A stretch of 45,627 nucleotides of DNA from an uncultured Clostridia bacterium (GTDB taxonomy: Bacteria; Bacillota; Clostridia; Christensenellales; Borkfalkiaceae): positions 1 through 45,627 of the forward strand of contig CANQWX010000014.1 in assembly GCA_947627665.1 (NCBI GenBank). Reading direction: 5' to 3'. The position numbers were made by a program, and so were the translations under genes. Shown here in pieces: positions 30,006-38,009 of the stretch. The notes beneath the pieces were generated by a model, which made no database searches, was not told the DNA's origin, and worked only from the letters and a program-made list of their open reading frames with translations. The first letter of the stretch is position 1. Every line of letters begins with the position of its first letter.

Positions 30006-30034
30006 TTGACAAGCCCGCCGCGGCATGTTAAAAT
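30006..30034 (+). promoter_or_regulatory. Promoter of the TetR gene
   Basis: TTGACA (30006-30011), 17-bp spacer, TAAAAT (30029-30034). The -10 box touches the double operator. Confidence 0.8.
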
Positions 30035-30059
30035 AACAATCGTTATATAACATTTGTTA
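30034..30059. promoter_or_regulatory. Double TetR operator
   Basis: TAACAATCGTTA (30034-30045) and TAACATTTGTTA (30048-30059), two palindromic 12-mers 2 bp apart, over the transcription start of the TetR gene. Typical of autorepression by two dimers. Confidence 0.75.
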
Positions 30060-30126
30060 TTTTTTGTGGGATCAGGAAGCACGCCCCCCGCACTGCGTGC
30101 GGGGGCGGGCGGAGAGGGGGGACGAA

Positions 30127-30705
30127 ATGCCGAGAACAAGCAAACTCACAAGGGAAAAGGTGCTCCGCGCGGCGGCGGAGGTCGTGCGGAAGGGCGGAGA
30201 ACCCGCGCTCAATGCCCGTGCGGTCGCAAGGGAGCTGAATTGTTCCACCCAGCCCGTGTATTCCCTCTTTCAAAGCATGGAGCAGTTGCGTTCCGCCCTC
30301 ACCGAGGAGGCGAAAAACGCCTATCGCCGCTTTATCGACGGCTATCTTGCGCGCGGCGGGCGGAGCCGCTACGAATCGTTCGGCATGGGCTATGTGAAGT
30401 TTGCGCAGGAGGAGCGCGGGCTGTTCCGTTTTTTATTCCTGCGCGACTGCGAAACCCCGTCCATGCAGGCGGAGGACCCCTTTTTGGGCGATATTCTTGC
30501 CGAAATGACGGAGCTTTATCACATGACGGAGGAAGAGGCGCGCGCCTTTCACGGCGACATGACGATCTATTCCTACGGATTGGCTGCGCTCGTGACGACG
30601 GGCAACTACACGCCCACGGACGAGGAGATCTCGGAGTGTTTCAAGCGGGAATTTTACGCTCTGTATGCTTATTATTTCCCCAAACGTCCGAAGTTTTGGG
30701 AGTAG
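30127..30705 (+). CDS. TetR/AcrR-family regulator (WHG domain)
   Basis: 192 residues. N-terminal HTH: TREKVLRAAAEVVRKGGEPALNARAVARELNCSTQPVYSLFQSMEQL. The C-terminal ligand domain has ESFGMGYVKFAQEERGLFRFLFLRD, as in the TetR WHG group common in Firmicutes. ATG 30127 has GAGAGGGGGG before it; a frame open upstream through the operator is discarded. Its promoter carries a double palindrome, so it likely represses itself and perhaps the exporter genes 1.6 kb downstream. The ligand is unknown. Confidence 0.9.
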   Translation: MPRTSKLTREKVLRAAAEVVRKGGEPALNARAVARELNCSTQPVYSLFQSMEQLRSALTEEAKNAYRRFIDGYLARGGRSRYESFGMGYVKFAQEERGLFRFLFLRDCETPSMQAEDPFLGDILAEMTELYHMTEEEARAFHGDMTIYSYGLAALVTTGNYTPTDEEISECFKREFYALYAYYFPKRPKFWE

Positions 30706-30715
30706 GAGCTGACCC

Positions 30716-31200
30716 CGATCTGTCATTTCGCCCCGCGCGCACATTCTTTTATCTGTCATTTCGACCAAGGGAGCAAAGCGACCGCGTGGAGAAATCTCAA
30801 CCTCTTGCTGTCCCTTTTAGGGTGGAGCATTGCTTTCTGCCAACGATTGATAATCGTTGGCGCAATGCGACATGAGTGAGCGCATTTGCCGCGCGAACGG
30901 TGACCGAACACGGGGTTCTACCCGTGTGAGAAAGTACCCGCGAAGCGGGTGGTTTTCGGAGAACCCCTCAGGCTCGGCTAACGCCTCGCCAGCTCCCCTG
31001 CAAGGGGCGCCAAGTGCGGCGCGAGCACGAAGTGCGAAGTAGCATAGGAATGGGTGACGTCATATTTCGACTTCACTTCGTTCCGCTCAATATGACGCGA
31101 TTGGGGAATGCCCACCCCCTCAGTTTCGCTACGCTCGACATGACATTTGGGGAGCATTGCGCGGGGCGACTACGCTCGGAATGACATTTGAGGCCGTGGA
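30716..31200. repeat. Mosaic repeat region between TetR and the membrane protein
   Basis: No gene in about 520 bases. It consists of CATTTCGACC...GTGGAGAAATCTC-type segments, a shortened repeat B copy, a repeat A piece (GGAGAACCCCTCAGGC to GGGGCGCCAAGT), and several short segments ending in ATGACATTT or ATGACGCGATT. Confidence 0.8.
30821..30935 (+). repeat. Dispersed repeat B, shortened copy
   Basis: Matches both ends of the 41056-41297 copy (GGTGGAGCATTGC...GCAATGCGACATGAGTG and GCGCATTTGCCGCGCGAACG to TACCCGTGTGAGAAAG) but lacks two internal blocks of about 50 bases each, showing a modular build. Confidence 0.8.
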
Positions 31201-31227
31201 CGGAGAGAGGAACCATAAGGAGGAGCT

Positions 31228-31656
31228 ATGCAAAATTTCGGAATGAGTATGTTGTGGTTTTGGGTGTGCTATGTTTCTGTAACATGCGTGGGTATGGCGC
31301 ACTGCGTGTTCAATATCAAGGTGTTGCACATGAAGCCGATGGACGATCACTCGATGGGCGAGGGCTATGAGGCGACCAAACCGTGGCATCCGCTATATAA
31401 CATCGTGTTGTTTCCGATCTTCGGTTGGCTCTACATGCGGGGACTCGCCGCGCCGACTGCGGTCGAGGCACTGATTACGGGCGCCGTTTGGGCGGGCATC
31501 TGCATTGTATTCGACCTCGTAGGCTGGGTTTTGATCCCGCACCCGTGGCGGCTCACGTTTCGGCAGTTTTACATAGAATATCAACCCCATATCACTTTGA
31601 TTTATCTCATTATTTTTCTTTCGCCCCTTGTGGGCTACGGGTTTGCGATGCTATAA
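31228..31656 (+). CDS. Membrane protein of unknown family (four predicted membrane segments)
   Basis: 142 residues. Hydrophobic segments at about 8-28 (WFWVCYVSVTCVGMAHCVF), 54-72, 80-103 and 118-140 predict four membrane helices with a short basic loop. A polar loop DDHSMGEGYEATKPWHPLYN lies between the first two. AAGGAGGAG gives an excellent start at ATG 31228. I do not recognise the family. It sits between the TetR gene and an ABC-2 exporter and may belong with them, but repeat DNA separates it from the regulator. Confidence 0.75.
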   Translation: MQNFGMSMLWFWVCYVSVTCVGMAHCVFNIKVLHMKPMDDHSMGEGYEATKPWHPLYNIVLFPIFGWLYMRGLAAPTAVEALITGAVWAGICIVFDLVGWVLIPHPWRLTFRQFYIEYQPHITLIYLIIFLSPLVGYGFAML

Positions 31657-31717
31657 GGCGTGCGAAGCCGTAGGCGAAGTCGAGAAATCTCAACATAATC
31701 CAAACAGGAAAAACCTC

Positions 31718-32614
31718 ATGAACATCATTGAAATTCAAAACTTAAAAAAGTATTACGATGAAGTGAAAGCGGTGGATGACGTGTCGTTTTCGGTGGAGAA
31801 AGGGGAGTTTTTCGCCTTTCTCGGCGTGAACGGCGCGGGCAAGAGCACGACGATCTCCGTCCTCTGCGGGCAGCAAAAGCGCACGGGCGGTTCGGTGAAG
31901 GTGGCGGGCAGGGACGTGGACGAAGCTCCCGCCGAAATTCGCAAAAAGCTCGGGGTCGTCTTTCAGAACAGCGCGCTCGACAGGTCCCTCTCCGTGCGCG
32001 ACAATTTGAAGTACCGCGCCGCGCTTTACGGCGTTACGGGCAAGGCGTTCGAGGCAAAACTCGAAGAACTCACCGCACTCTTCGGCCTCGAAGAACTGTT
32101 AAAGCGGCCCGTGGGCAAGCTCTCGGGCGGACAGCGGCGGAGAGCAGACATCGCCCGCGCCCTCGTCCACAGCCCCGAAATTCTCATTTTGGACGAGCCG
32201 ACGACGGGGCTCGACCCGCAGACCCGCAAAAACGTGTGGGAAACGGTGAATGCGATCCGCAAAGTGCGGGGAGTCACCGTGTTCCTCACCACCCACTACA
32301 TGGAGGAGGCGGCGGACGCAGATCGGGTCGTCATCTTGGACGGAGGAAAAATTTTGGCGAACGCCACCCCGCTCGAACTCAAAAACCGCTACACGGGCGA
32401 CTTCATCACCCTGTACGGGGTCAGGGAGGAGGACGTGCGCGCGCTCGGTCTACCTTATGAGAAGGTGGGGGAGGCGGTGCGGATCGCGGTGGAAAATACC
32501 GCCGCGGCGACCGAGCTCATCTTAAAGTACCCGCGGCTATTTACCGATTACGAGATCACCAAAGGCAAAATGGACGACGTTTTCCTCGCCGTTACGGGGA
32601 AAAAGGGGGAGTAG
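31718..32614 (+). CDS. ABC exporter ATP-binding protein (DrrA type), second copy
   Basis: 298 residues with Walker A GVNGAGKST, Q-loop VVFQNS, signature LSGGQ, Walker B ILILDEPTTGLD and TTHY. The C-terminal KGKMDDVFLAVTGK matches the paralogue at 14558-15499. ATG 31718 with AGGA upstream; an extension to 31628 would run through repeat DNA and is rejected. Its permease follows after a 142-base gap filled with repeat-like DNA. Confidence 0.93.
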   Translation: MNIIEIQNLKKYYDEVKAVDDVSFSVEKGEFFAFLGVNGAGKSTTISVLCGQQKRTGGSVKVAGRDVDEAPAEIRKKLGVVFQNSALDRSLSVRDNLKYRAALYGVTGKAFEAKLEELTALFGLEELLKRPVGKLSGGQRRRADIARALVHSPEILILDEPTTGLDPQTRKNVWETVNAIRKVRGVTVFLTTHYMEEAADADRVVILDGGKILANATPLELKNRYTGDFITLYGVREEDVRALGLPYEKVGEAVRIAVENTAAATELILKYPRLFTDYEITKGKMDDVFLAVTGKKGE

Positions 32615-32756
32615 TTTCACGCGTTTCTTTTCTCTCTTTGCTCGAAAAGAAATGCCGTGAGGACATGTTTCGACTACGGCTTGCGCCTTCTCTCAACATG
32701 ACGTGATCAGAATACGCCCACCCCGCTCCTACGGAGGGGATCTACAAACATCATCT
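32615..32756. repeat. Repeat-like insertion between ATPase and permease genes
   Basis: Contains segments like TTTCGACTACGGCTTGCGCC, CTCAACATGACGTGATCAGAA and CCCACCCCGCTCCTACGGAG related to the other intergenic mosaics. It reaches to within a few bases of the permease start. Confidence 0.6.
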
Positions 32757-33653
32757 ATGAAAACGCTATCTTATCTCATTGCAAGGAACTGTAAAGTTTA
32801 TTTCCGCGACAAGGGGGTATTCTTCACCTCCCTCATGGCGCCGCTCATTCTGCTCTTTCTGTTTGTGGCGTTTTTGGGGAACGTCTACCGCGACTCCATC
32901 CGCTCCGTGGCGCAGGGATTCCGGCTTTCGGACGCCCTTGTGGAGAGCATTGCGGCGGGCTGGCTCATCTCTTCCCTTCTCGCCGTCTGCGCCGTGACGA
33001 TCGCCTTTACCGCGAACACCATCATGGTGCAGGACCGCGTTTCGGGACAGGCCGCCGACATTCTCGTTTCTCCCGTGCCCCGCTCCCTCGTCGCGCTCGG
33101 CTACTTTCTCTCCACCTTTTTCGTGACGGCGATCGTCTGTTTCGTCGCCCTCGGGGCGGGGATGATCTATATCGGCGTTGCGGGTTGGCACCTCTCCGCC
33201 GCGGACGTCTTTCTCGCGGTCGCCGATACGCTGCTTCTGACGCTGTTCGGCACGGCGCTCTCCTCCGTCGTCTGTCACTTCCTTCGTTCGCAGGGAGCGA
33301 TCACGGGGGTGCAGGCCACCGTTTCGGCGGCGTACGGGTTCCTCTGCGGGGCGTACATGCCCATCGGAAATTTGGCGGCGGGGCTGAAAAACGCCATCAT
33401 GTTTCTGCCCGGGACCTATGGCACGGGACTGTTGCATGCCCATCTGATGGGGAGCGCGATCGGGGAGGCCGGTGCGGGACTGCCCGCGGAAGCTGCCGCG
33501 CAGGTCGTCAAGGGCATGAGGGACGGCTTCGACTGCAATTTGTACTTCTTCGGCGGCGCCGCGCCGCCGTGGGTGTGCTACCTCGTTTTGGCAGTGGCGA
33601 CCGTGCTGCTCGTGGGACTGTACATTCTCTTGTGCGCGCGGCGGAGAAGATAA
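32757..33653 (+). CDS. ABC-2 type permease, second exporter
   Basis: 298 residues, six predicted membrane segments (first at about 24-42, SLMAPLILLFLFVAFLG; others near 62-85, 105-130, 142-165, 175-195, 265-290). CGAYMPIGNLAAGLKNAI is the ABC-2 pattern, as in the permease at 15492-16499. ATG 32757 is the natural start by homology, but the nearest Shine-Dalgarno (GGAGGGG) is 17 bases away. The GTG at 32703 would add repeat-encoded residues. Ends before a strong hairpin. Exported compound unknown; a TetR gene upstream suggests a drug or toxic lipid. Confidence 0.9.
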   Translation: MKTLSYLIARNCKVYFRDKGVFFTSLMAPLILLFLFVAFLGNVYRDSIRSVAQGFRLSDALVESIAAGWLISSLLAVCAVTIAFTANTIMVQDRVSGQAADILVSPVPRSLVALGYFLSTFFVTAIVCFVALGAGMIYIGVAGWHLSAADVFLAVADTLLLTLFGTALSSVVCHFLRSQGAITGVQATVSAAYGFLCGAYMPIGNLAAGLKNAIMFLPGTYGTGLLHAHLMGSAIGEAGAGLPAEAAAQVVKGMRDGFDCNLYFFGGAAPPWVCYLVLAVATVLLVGLYILLCARRRR

Positions 33654-33672
33654 GGAGAAAGGGATATAGAAA

Positions 33673-33703
33673 GCCGCCCCGCGCAAGATTTGCGCGGGGC
33701 GGC
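33673..33703. terminator. Bidirectional terminator between exporter and dipeptidase
   Basis: GCCGCCCCGCGCAA (33673-33686), loop GAT, perfect complement 33690-33703. It serves the plus-strand exporter and the converging minus-strand peptidase. Confidence 0.85.
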
Positions 33704-33720
33704 GTATTCTTTGAAAAAAC

Positions 33721-34992
33721 TTATTTCGTCAGCCGTTCGATGGCCTTTTCATACATTGCAAGCAGAAGTTTTACCCGCTCGAGGGTTATGTGCTCGTCCG
33801 CCATGTGTATGACGGGAGGATCGCCCGGCATCTCAGGTCCGAAGCCCACGCCCTCTTTGAGCGCCCTCGCATAGGTACCGCCGCCGATGGCGATCGGTTC
33901 CGCCTTCTTGCCCGTGCATTCCTCGTAAGTCTTGAGAAGGGTCTGCACCAGCTCGCTGTTCTTGTCGTGGTAGAGGGGCTTTTGGAAGTGCACCGTTTCG
34001 TATTTTACGCCGAATTTCGCCACACGGGAGAGCACTTCCTCCACGGGCAGGGTGGCGGGATAGCGGATATCCACCAGCACCAGCACCTGCTTTTTGCGGT
34101 ACTTGATGACGTTGGGGGACATCGTGAGCTTGCCCGTTTCGTCGGATAGCTCTTTAAGACCGTAAATGTCGCGGAACACGCAGTCGAGGATGCGGGTGAC
34201 GACCTCGCTCTTCTCCGCGAAGAATTCGAGAATGGGAAGAATGGCGTTCTCGCCGAGTTCGGGGGTGGAACCGTGCGCGCTCTTGCCGAAGGCGATGATC
34301 TTTTTGCCCTGCACGGTCAGCCCGAGCTTTTTCGCCTTGGTCACGGTGAGGGAACGGGGGGTCGCCTCGCAGCGGTCGCACACCATGTTGCCCTGCTTGC
34401 CGCCCTCGAGATGAAGGAAGGGCGCCTGCGGCATCGGGAAGTGCAGCCGAAGGTGCAAAATGCCCTTTTCCGCATAGATGACGGGGAAATCCGCGTCGGG
34501 GGAGAACCCGATCTTCGGCATCTGCGCCTTTTCGTTATAGTGCTCGATGCAGCTCCAACCGTTTTCCTCGTTGCAGCCGACGATGAGTTTGATCTTCTTG
34601 GAGGGGACGAACCCCTTGTCTTTCAGCGCCTTCAGGGCATATAAACAGCAAACGGCGGGGCCTTTGTCGTCCATCGCGCCCCGTCCCCAAATGCTTCCGT
34701 CCTCTACGACGCCGCCGAATGGCTCTTTCGTCCAGCCGTCGCCCGCGGGCACGACGTCGAGATGGCAAAGGATGGCAAATTCCTCTTCCGCGTCGCCGAA
34801 GATGACTTCGCCGATGTAATTGTCGTAGTTACAGGTCTTGAACCCAAGCTCCTCCGCAAGCCCGAGAAAGTGGTTTAAGCAGTCCGCCGTGCTCTTGCCG
34901 AAGGGAAATTTCGAAGAATATTTTGCGAGGGAAGAGTCGAAGCGGATGCTCTCGCAGATGCTCTTCACCGCCTCGTCGAAATAATTGGTCAT
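33721..34992 (-). CDS. M20 family dipeptidase (Sapep/PepV type)
   Basis: 423 residues. Two-zinc site of the M20 family: His in LCHLDVVPAGDGW, bridging Asp in IWGRGAMDDKGP, Glu pair in GCNEENGWSCIEHY, Asp in FSPDADFPV and the C-terminal His in PPVIHMADEHI. Sequence around these is of the Sapep/PepV dipeptidase type, cytoplasmic enzymes that split dipeptides during peptide use. ATG 34992 is preceded by AAGGAG at about 12 bases. Single gene with its own promoter. Confidence 0.93.
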   Translation of the reverse strand: MTNYFDEAVKSICESIRFDSSLAKYSSKFPFGKSTADCLNHFLGLAEELGFKTCNYDNYIGEVIFGDAEEEFAILCHLDVVPAGDGWTKEPFGGVVEDGSIWGRGAMDDKGPAVCCLYALKALKDKGFVPSKKIKLIVGCNEENGWSCIEHYNEKAQMPKIGFSPDADFPVIYAEKGILHLRLHFPMPQAPFLHLEGGKQGNMVCDRCEATPRSLTVTKAKKLGLTVQGKKIIAFGKSAHGSTPELGENAILPILEFFAEKSEVVTRILDCVFRDIYGLKELSDETGKLTMSPNVIKYRKKQVLVLVDIRYPATLPVEEVLSRVAKFGVKYETVHFQKPLYHDKNSELVQTLLKTYEECTGKKAEPIAIGGGTYARALKEGVGFGPEMPGDPPVIHMADEHITLERVKLLLAMYEKAIERLTK

Positions 34993-35022
34993 AAGTGCGT
35001 ATCACTCCTTGTGGGTCCTTTT

Positions 35023-35052
35023 ATTATAGCATAACGCGCCGGGCATTGTCAA
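35023..35052 (-). promoter_or_regulatory. Promoter of the dipeptidase gene
   Basis: Minus strand TTGACA (35052-35047), 18-bp spacer, TATAAT (35028-35023). Confidence 0.85.
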
Positions 35053-35178
35053 GGCTTCCCAAAACGGGAAAACGAAAAAAGGGTCGGAAATTGTTAAAAA
35101 AACAAACAATTTGAAGAAAAGTATTCATCAAATTGTACAGATCAGGGGAAGGCTCTCTCCGCCCGCATTTTTTGTCGA

Positions 35179-35226
35179 AAAGGCGCCCCGCGGCGGCAGG
35201 AAAAACTGCCGCCGCGGGGCGCCTTT
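35179..35226. terminator. Perfect 21-bp hairpin ending the radC-kinase-regulator operon
   Basis: Arms 35179-35199 and 35206-35226 pair perfectly around GAAAAA. On the minus strand the stem is followed by TTTTCGACAAAAAA. It starts 15 bases after the response regulator stop. Confidence 0.9.
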
Positions 35227-35241
35227 GGGCCGGGAAAAAAC

Positions 35242-35886
35242 TCAGCTTCCGAGGAGCATCTTCATTTTTTCCACGGCTTCGGCGCGGTTGTCGCTCTCCG
35301 TCTTTTCGTAGATGGCGGAGATATAATTGCGCGAGGTGCCGTCCGTGAGTTTGAGGGCGGAGGCGATCTGTTTGTTCGTGAAGCCCTCGCAGAGCATGAG
35401 GGCGATCTCCACCTCGCGGTCGGAGAAGCCGTAGGTGCGCTTGAGCTTGATCTCGCGGTCGCTCGAAACGAGCTTTGCCGCGTCCGCGATGCGCCTTGCG
35501 ATCTTGGCGGGCAAAATGGTGTCGCCCTCGTAGGCGTTCTTGATGGCGTCGATCAGGGCGGCGGCGCTCGTGTCTTTGAGCAGATAGCCGCTCGCCCCGT
35601 TGTTGATGGCGCTCAGAATATAGTCGCTGTCGTCAAAGGTGGTGAGAACGAGCACCTTGGTGTCGGGGGAGAGGCGCTTGATCTCCCGCGTTGCGATCAC
35701 GCCGTTCATATTGGGCATGCGGATGTCCATGAGTACGACGTCGGGAGAAAGCTCTTCCGTGAGCCGTACCGCCTCGAAGCCGTCCTTTGCGATCCCCACG
35801 ACCGAGAGGTCGGGGCAGCTTTTGAGAACGCTTTTCAGTCCGTCGGCGAGAATGGCTTGGTCATCTGCAAGCAGGACCTTGATCAT
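35242..35886 (-). CDS. NarL/FixJ-family response regulator
   Basis: 214 residues. Receiver domain with acidic pocket (Asp8, Asp9), phosphoacceptor Asp54 in VVLMDIRMP and Lys in GYLLKDT. C-terminal LuxR-type HTH: YGFSDREVEIALMLCEGFTNKQIASALKLTDGTSRNYISAIYEK. AAGGAGG lies 8 bases before ATG 35886. It is 17 bases behind the kinase gene and surely its partner. The frame upstream of 35886 belongs to a shadow of the kinase. Confidence 0.95.
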   Translation of the reverse strand: MIKVLLADDQAILADGLKSVLKSCPDLSVVGIAKDGFEAVRLTEELSPDVVLMDIRMPNMNGVIATREIKRLSPDTKVLVLTTFDDSDYILSAINNGASGYLLKDTSAAALIDAIKNAYEGDTILPAKIARRIADAAKLVSSDREIKLKRTYGFSDREVEIALMLCEGFTNKQIASALKLTDGTSRNYISAIYEKTESDNRAEAVEKMKMLLGS

Positions 35887-35903
35887 GATATTTCCTCCTT
35901 GGG

Positions 35904-37130
35904 TCAGTTTTCGCTGTCGCAGGGCAGCAGAATGTGGATTTCGAAGCCTTCGCCTTCCTCCGCCTCGAACCAGACGGTGCCGCCGAGGCTCTCCGCTCTG
36001 CGGTGCATGCCCGAAAGCCCGAACCCTTCCTGCATGCGGGTGAGGTCGGCGCCCTTTCCGTTGTCCGAGAGCAGAAAGCGGAGATCGTGGTCCTTCTTTT
36101 TGAGTTCGAACCAAAAGGCGTTCGCCCCGCCGTGGCGTAGGCCGTTGGAGATGCCCTCTTTGAGGCTGTTGCAGAGGAAGCGGGTCTTGGCGTCGCAGAG
36201 GGGGATGTCGTCGATGTCGCTGCGGATGGTGATGTCGGTGCCGTCGGAGGACTCATGGATGATCCGCATGAGCGCCTCCTTGGGGGTGGGCTTTGCCTCG
36301 GTGCCCGAGAGCAGGTGCACGCTTTCGCGCAGTTCCTCGAGGGCGTGCTTTGCCTGCAAATTCGCGGCGAGGATCTTCCGCTTGGCGTCCTCGGGGTCGG
36401 AGTCGATGACGAGCTTCGCCGCCTCCGTCTGCATGATGACGGTCGTGATGGAGTGCCCCGCGGTGTCGTGGATGTCCTTGGCGATGCGCTGGCGCTCTTC
36501 GAGCACGGCCACCGTTTTCAGCTCCGCATTTGCCTTTATCAGCTTTTCGTTGGTTTCGTTTAGCTCGTCAAGCCCCTTGGCGATCTCGATGTTCTTGCGG
36601 TAGATCTGGATGGTAAAATTGACGATAAAGAAGTGCAGGACGAGGATGATGAGGTCGTTGAAGGCGCCCGCTACGAGAGAGCCGACGTCCACTTCTCCCT
36701 CTTTGAGCGCGTTGGAAACGGCGTACACCACGAGGAAGAGCACCACGCTGCACACGCCCATGGCGATGCTCCCCGAAAGTTTTTCCTGGCTGATGTAGAA
36801 CTCGGTGAGGATGACGATGTAGAGGGTGGAGATGAGCGCGCCCGTCGTGAAATAGGTGAGCACGAGCAGCAGGAGCACGTCGATGACGTAGCAGGCGATC
36901 TTGTGCTTGAATTGTTTGAGCGCCCACATTTTGACGGCGTTCTCGGCGGCGAGCAGCACTTCGGCGGGAATGATCACCCAGAGCGCATTGAAGCCCGCGG
37001 CGTCCATACTGCGGTTGTTGACGATGACGACGATCTCCACCACGAGGAGCAGACAGAAGATGAGGATCTTGCCGATGCGGATCAGCCCGCTTAAATTGTA
37101 CCGGTTGGACGGAAAGGATCGGATATTCAT
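35904..37130 (-). CDS. Sensor histidine kinase (HisKA_3/DesK-like)
   Basis: 408 residues. Four to six membrane segments in residues 17-175 without a large outer loop, so it probably senses something in or near the membrane. A coiled linker (182-215) leads to the dimerisation helix with phospho-acceptor His221 in AKDIHDTAGHS. The ATPase domain has the N-box KEGISNGLRHGGA and G-box DNGKGADL...GFGLSGM. Its start is 4 bases after the radC stop, so translation is probably coupled. The signal is unknown. Confidence 0.93.
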   Translation of the reverse strand: MNIRSFPSNRYNLSGLIRIGKILIFCLLLVVEIVVIVNNRSMDAAGFNALWVIIPAEVLLAAENAVKMWALKQFKHKIACYVIDVLLLLVLTYFTTGALISTLYIVILTEFYISQEKLSGSIAMGVCSVVLFLVVYAVSNALKEGEVDVGSLVAGAFNDLIILVLHFFIVNFTIQIYRKNIEIAKGLDELNETNEKLIKANAELKTVAVLEERQRIAKDIHDTAGHSITTVIMQTEAAKLVIDSDPEDAKRKILAANLQAKHALEELRESVHLLSGTEAKPTPKEALMRIIHESSDGTDITIRSDIDDIPLCDAKTRFLCNSLKEGISNGLRHGGANAFWFELKKKDHDLRFLLSDNGKGADLTRMQEGFGLSGMHRRAESLGGTVWFEAEEGEGFEIHILLPCDSEN

Positions 37131-37134
37131 CTCG

Positions 37135-37833
37135 TTATGTTATCTGCGGAGGGACGGCGCGCTTCAAAGTTTCGAAGCGGGCGCAGGCGTGGTAGCTGTA
37201 CATCTCGTCGGGCGCGATGATGATATGGTCGTAGAGGGGGATCCCGTGGAATTCGCACACCTCCATCATGCGCAGGGTAAAAAGGTCGTCGCTGTGGGAG
37301 GGGGAGGCGTTGCCCTCGATATGGTTGTGGGCGATCGCCAGCGCCTTGGGATCGTATTGCGCGAAGAATTTGGAGATGACCCGCGGCTCGATCTGCGCCC
37401 GCCCGTGTTCGTTGGAAGTATAGGTTTCGACGCCGAGGATCTTGCCGTCTTTGTCCATGGCAAAGAGGGCGATGTATTCCTGTTGCAGCCCGCGGAAGCG
37501 CTCGCCGAGCAGTTCCGCAAAGGCGGAATAATTGCGCACGCAGGGCAACGGCTTTGCGATCTCCCGCTTCATGCGCTCGCACAGCAGAAAGACGCAGCGC
37601 AGATATGCCGCCGTGCTTGCGCCCACGCCGGGCACCGAGAGCAGCGCGTCCGTATCTGCCCGCGCAAGCGCGGAAAAAGAACCGAACTTGTTGAGAAGGG
37701 TGTGCGCGATCTCGTTCGTGTTCTTGCGGGGGAGCGCGTTAAAGAGAAGTATCTCGAGCAATTCATGGTCTTGTAAACTGTCTTCGTGCGAAGCCAATCT
37801 TTCCAGCATCCGCTGTCTGTGTCCTTCGTGCAT
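37135..37833 (-). CDS. radC: RadC-family JAB-domain protein
   Basis: 232 residues. N-terminal helix-hairpin-helix (LLSVPGVGASTAAYL) and C-terminal MPN/JAB metal site AIAHNHIEGNASPSHSDD (HxH...S..D). RadC has long been listed as DNA repair but its real activity is unclear. ATG 37833 (MHEGHRQRML) fits the family start; a TTG nine codons earlier overlaps the ribosome binding region. First gene of an operon with the two-component system. Unlike most Firmicutes copies it is not beside maf or mreB. Confidence 0.92.
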   Translation of the reverse strand: MHEGHRQRMLERLASHEDSLQDHELLEILLFNALPRKNTNEIAHTLLNKFGSFSALARADTDALLSVPGVGASTAAYLRCVFLLCERMKREIAKPLPCVRNYSAFAELLGERFRGLQQEYIALFAMDKDGKILGVETYTSNEHGRAQIEPRVISKFFAQYDPKALAIAHNHIEGNASPSHSDDLFTLRMMEVCEFHGIPLYDHIIIAPDEMYSYHACARFETLKRAVPPQIT

Positions 37834-37862
37834 GCGCGGTTTCCTGTCCTTTCTCTTCAAAA

Positions 37863-37891
37863 ATTATACCATAAGACCTCTATTTTTGCAA
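37863..37891 (-). promoter_or_regulatory. Promoter of the radC-kinase-regulator operon
   Basis: Minus strand TTGCAA (37891-37886), 17-bp spacer, TATAAT (37868-37863). Confidence 0.85.
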
Positions 37892-37962
37892 GCCGGGGCG
37901 GCCTTTTTTGTGAAAACAATTTGAAAAACAAGGGAAAATCCGTTTTCTGCCGTCCATTGCGC

Positions 37963-37991
37963 TTGCCATTTTCGGTAAAGTGCGCTAAACT
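37963..37991 (+). promoter_or_regulatory. Promoter of the DUF4353 lipoprotein gene
   Basis: TTGCCA (37963-37968), 17-bp spacer, TAAACT (37986-37991). Confidence 0.65.
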
Positions 37992-38009
37992 TTTATCAGG
38001 AGGCGGAAA

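Noticed and set aside
35242-36114. Extended N-terminus of the response regulator
   Set aside because: The extra residues are a shadow of the kinase; ATG 35886 has a strong ribosome binding site and the receiver domain begins there.
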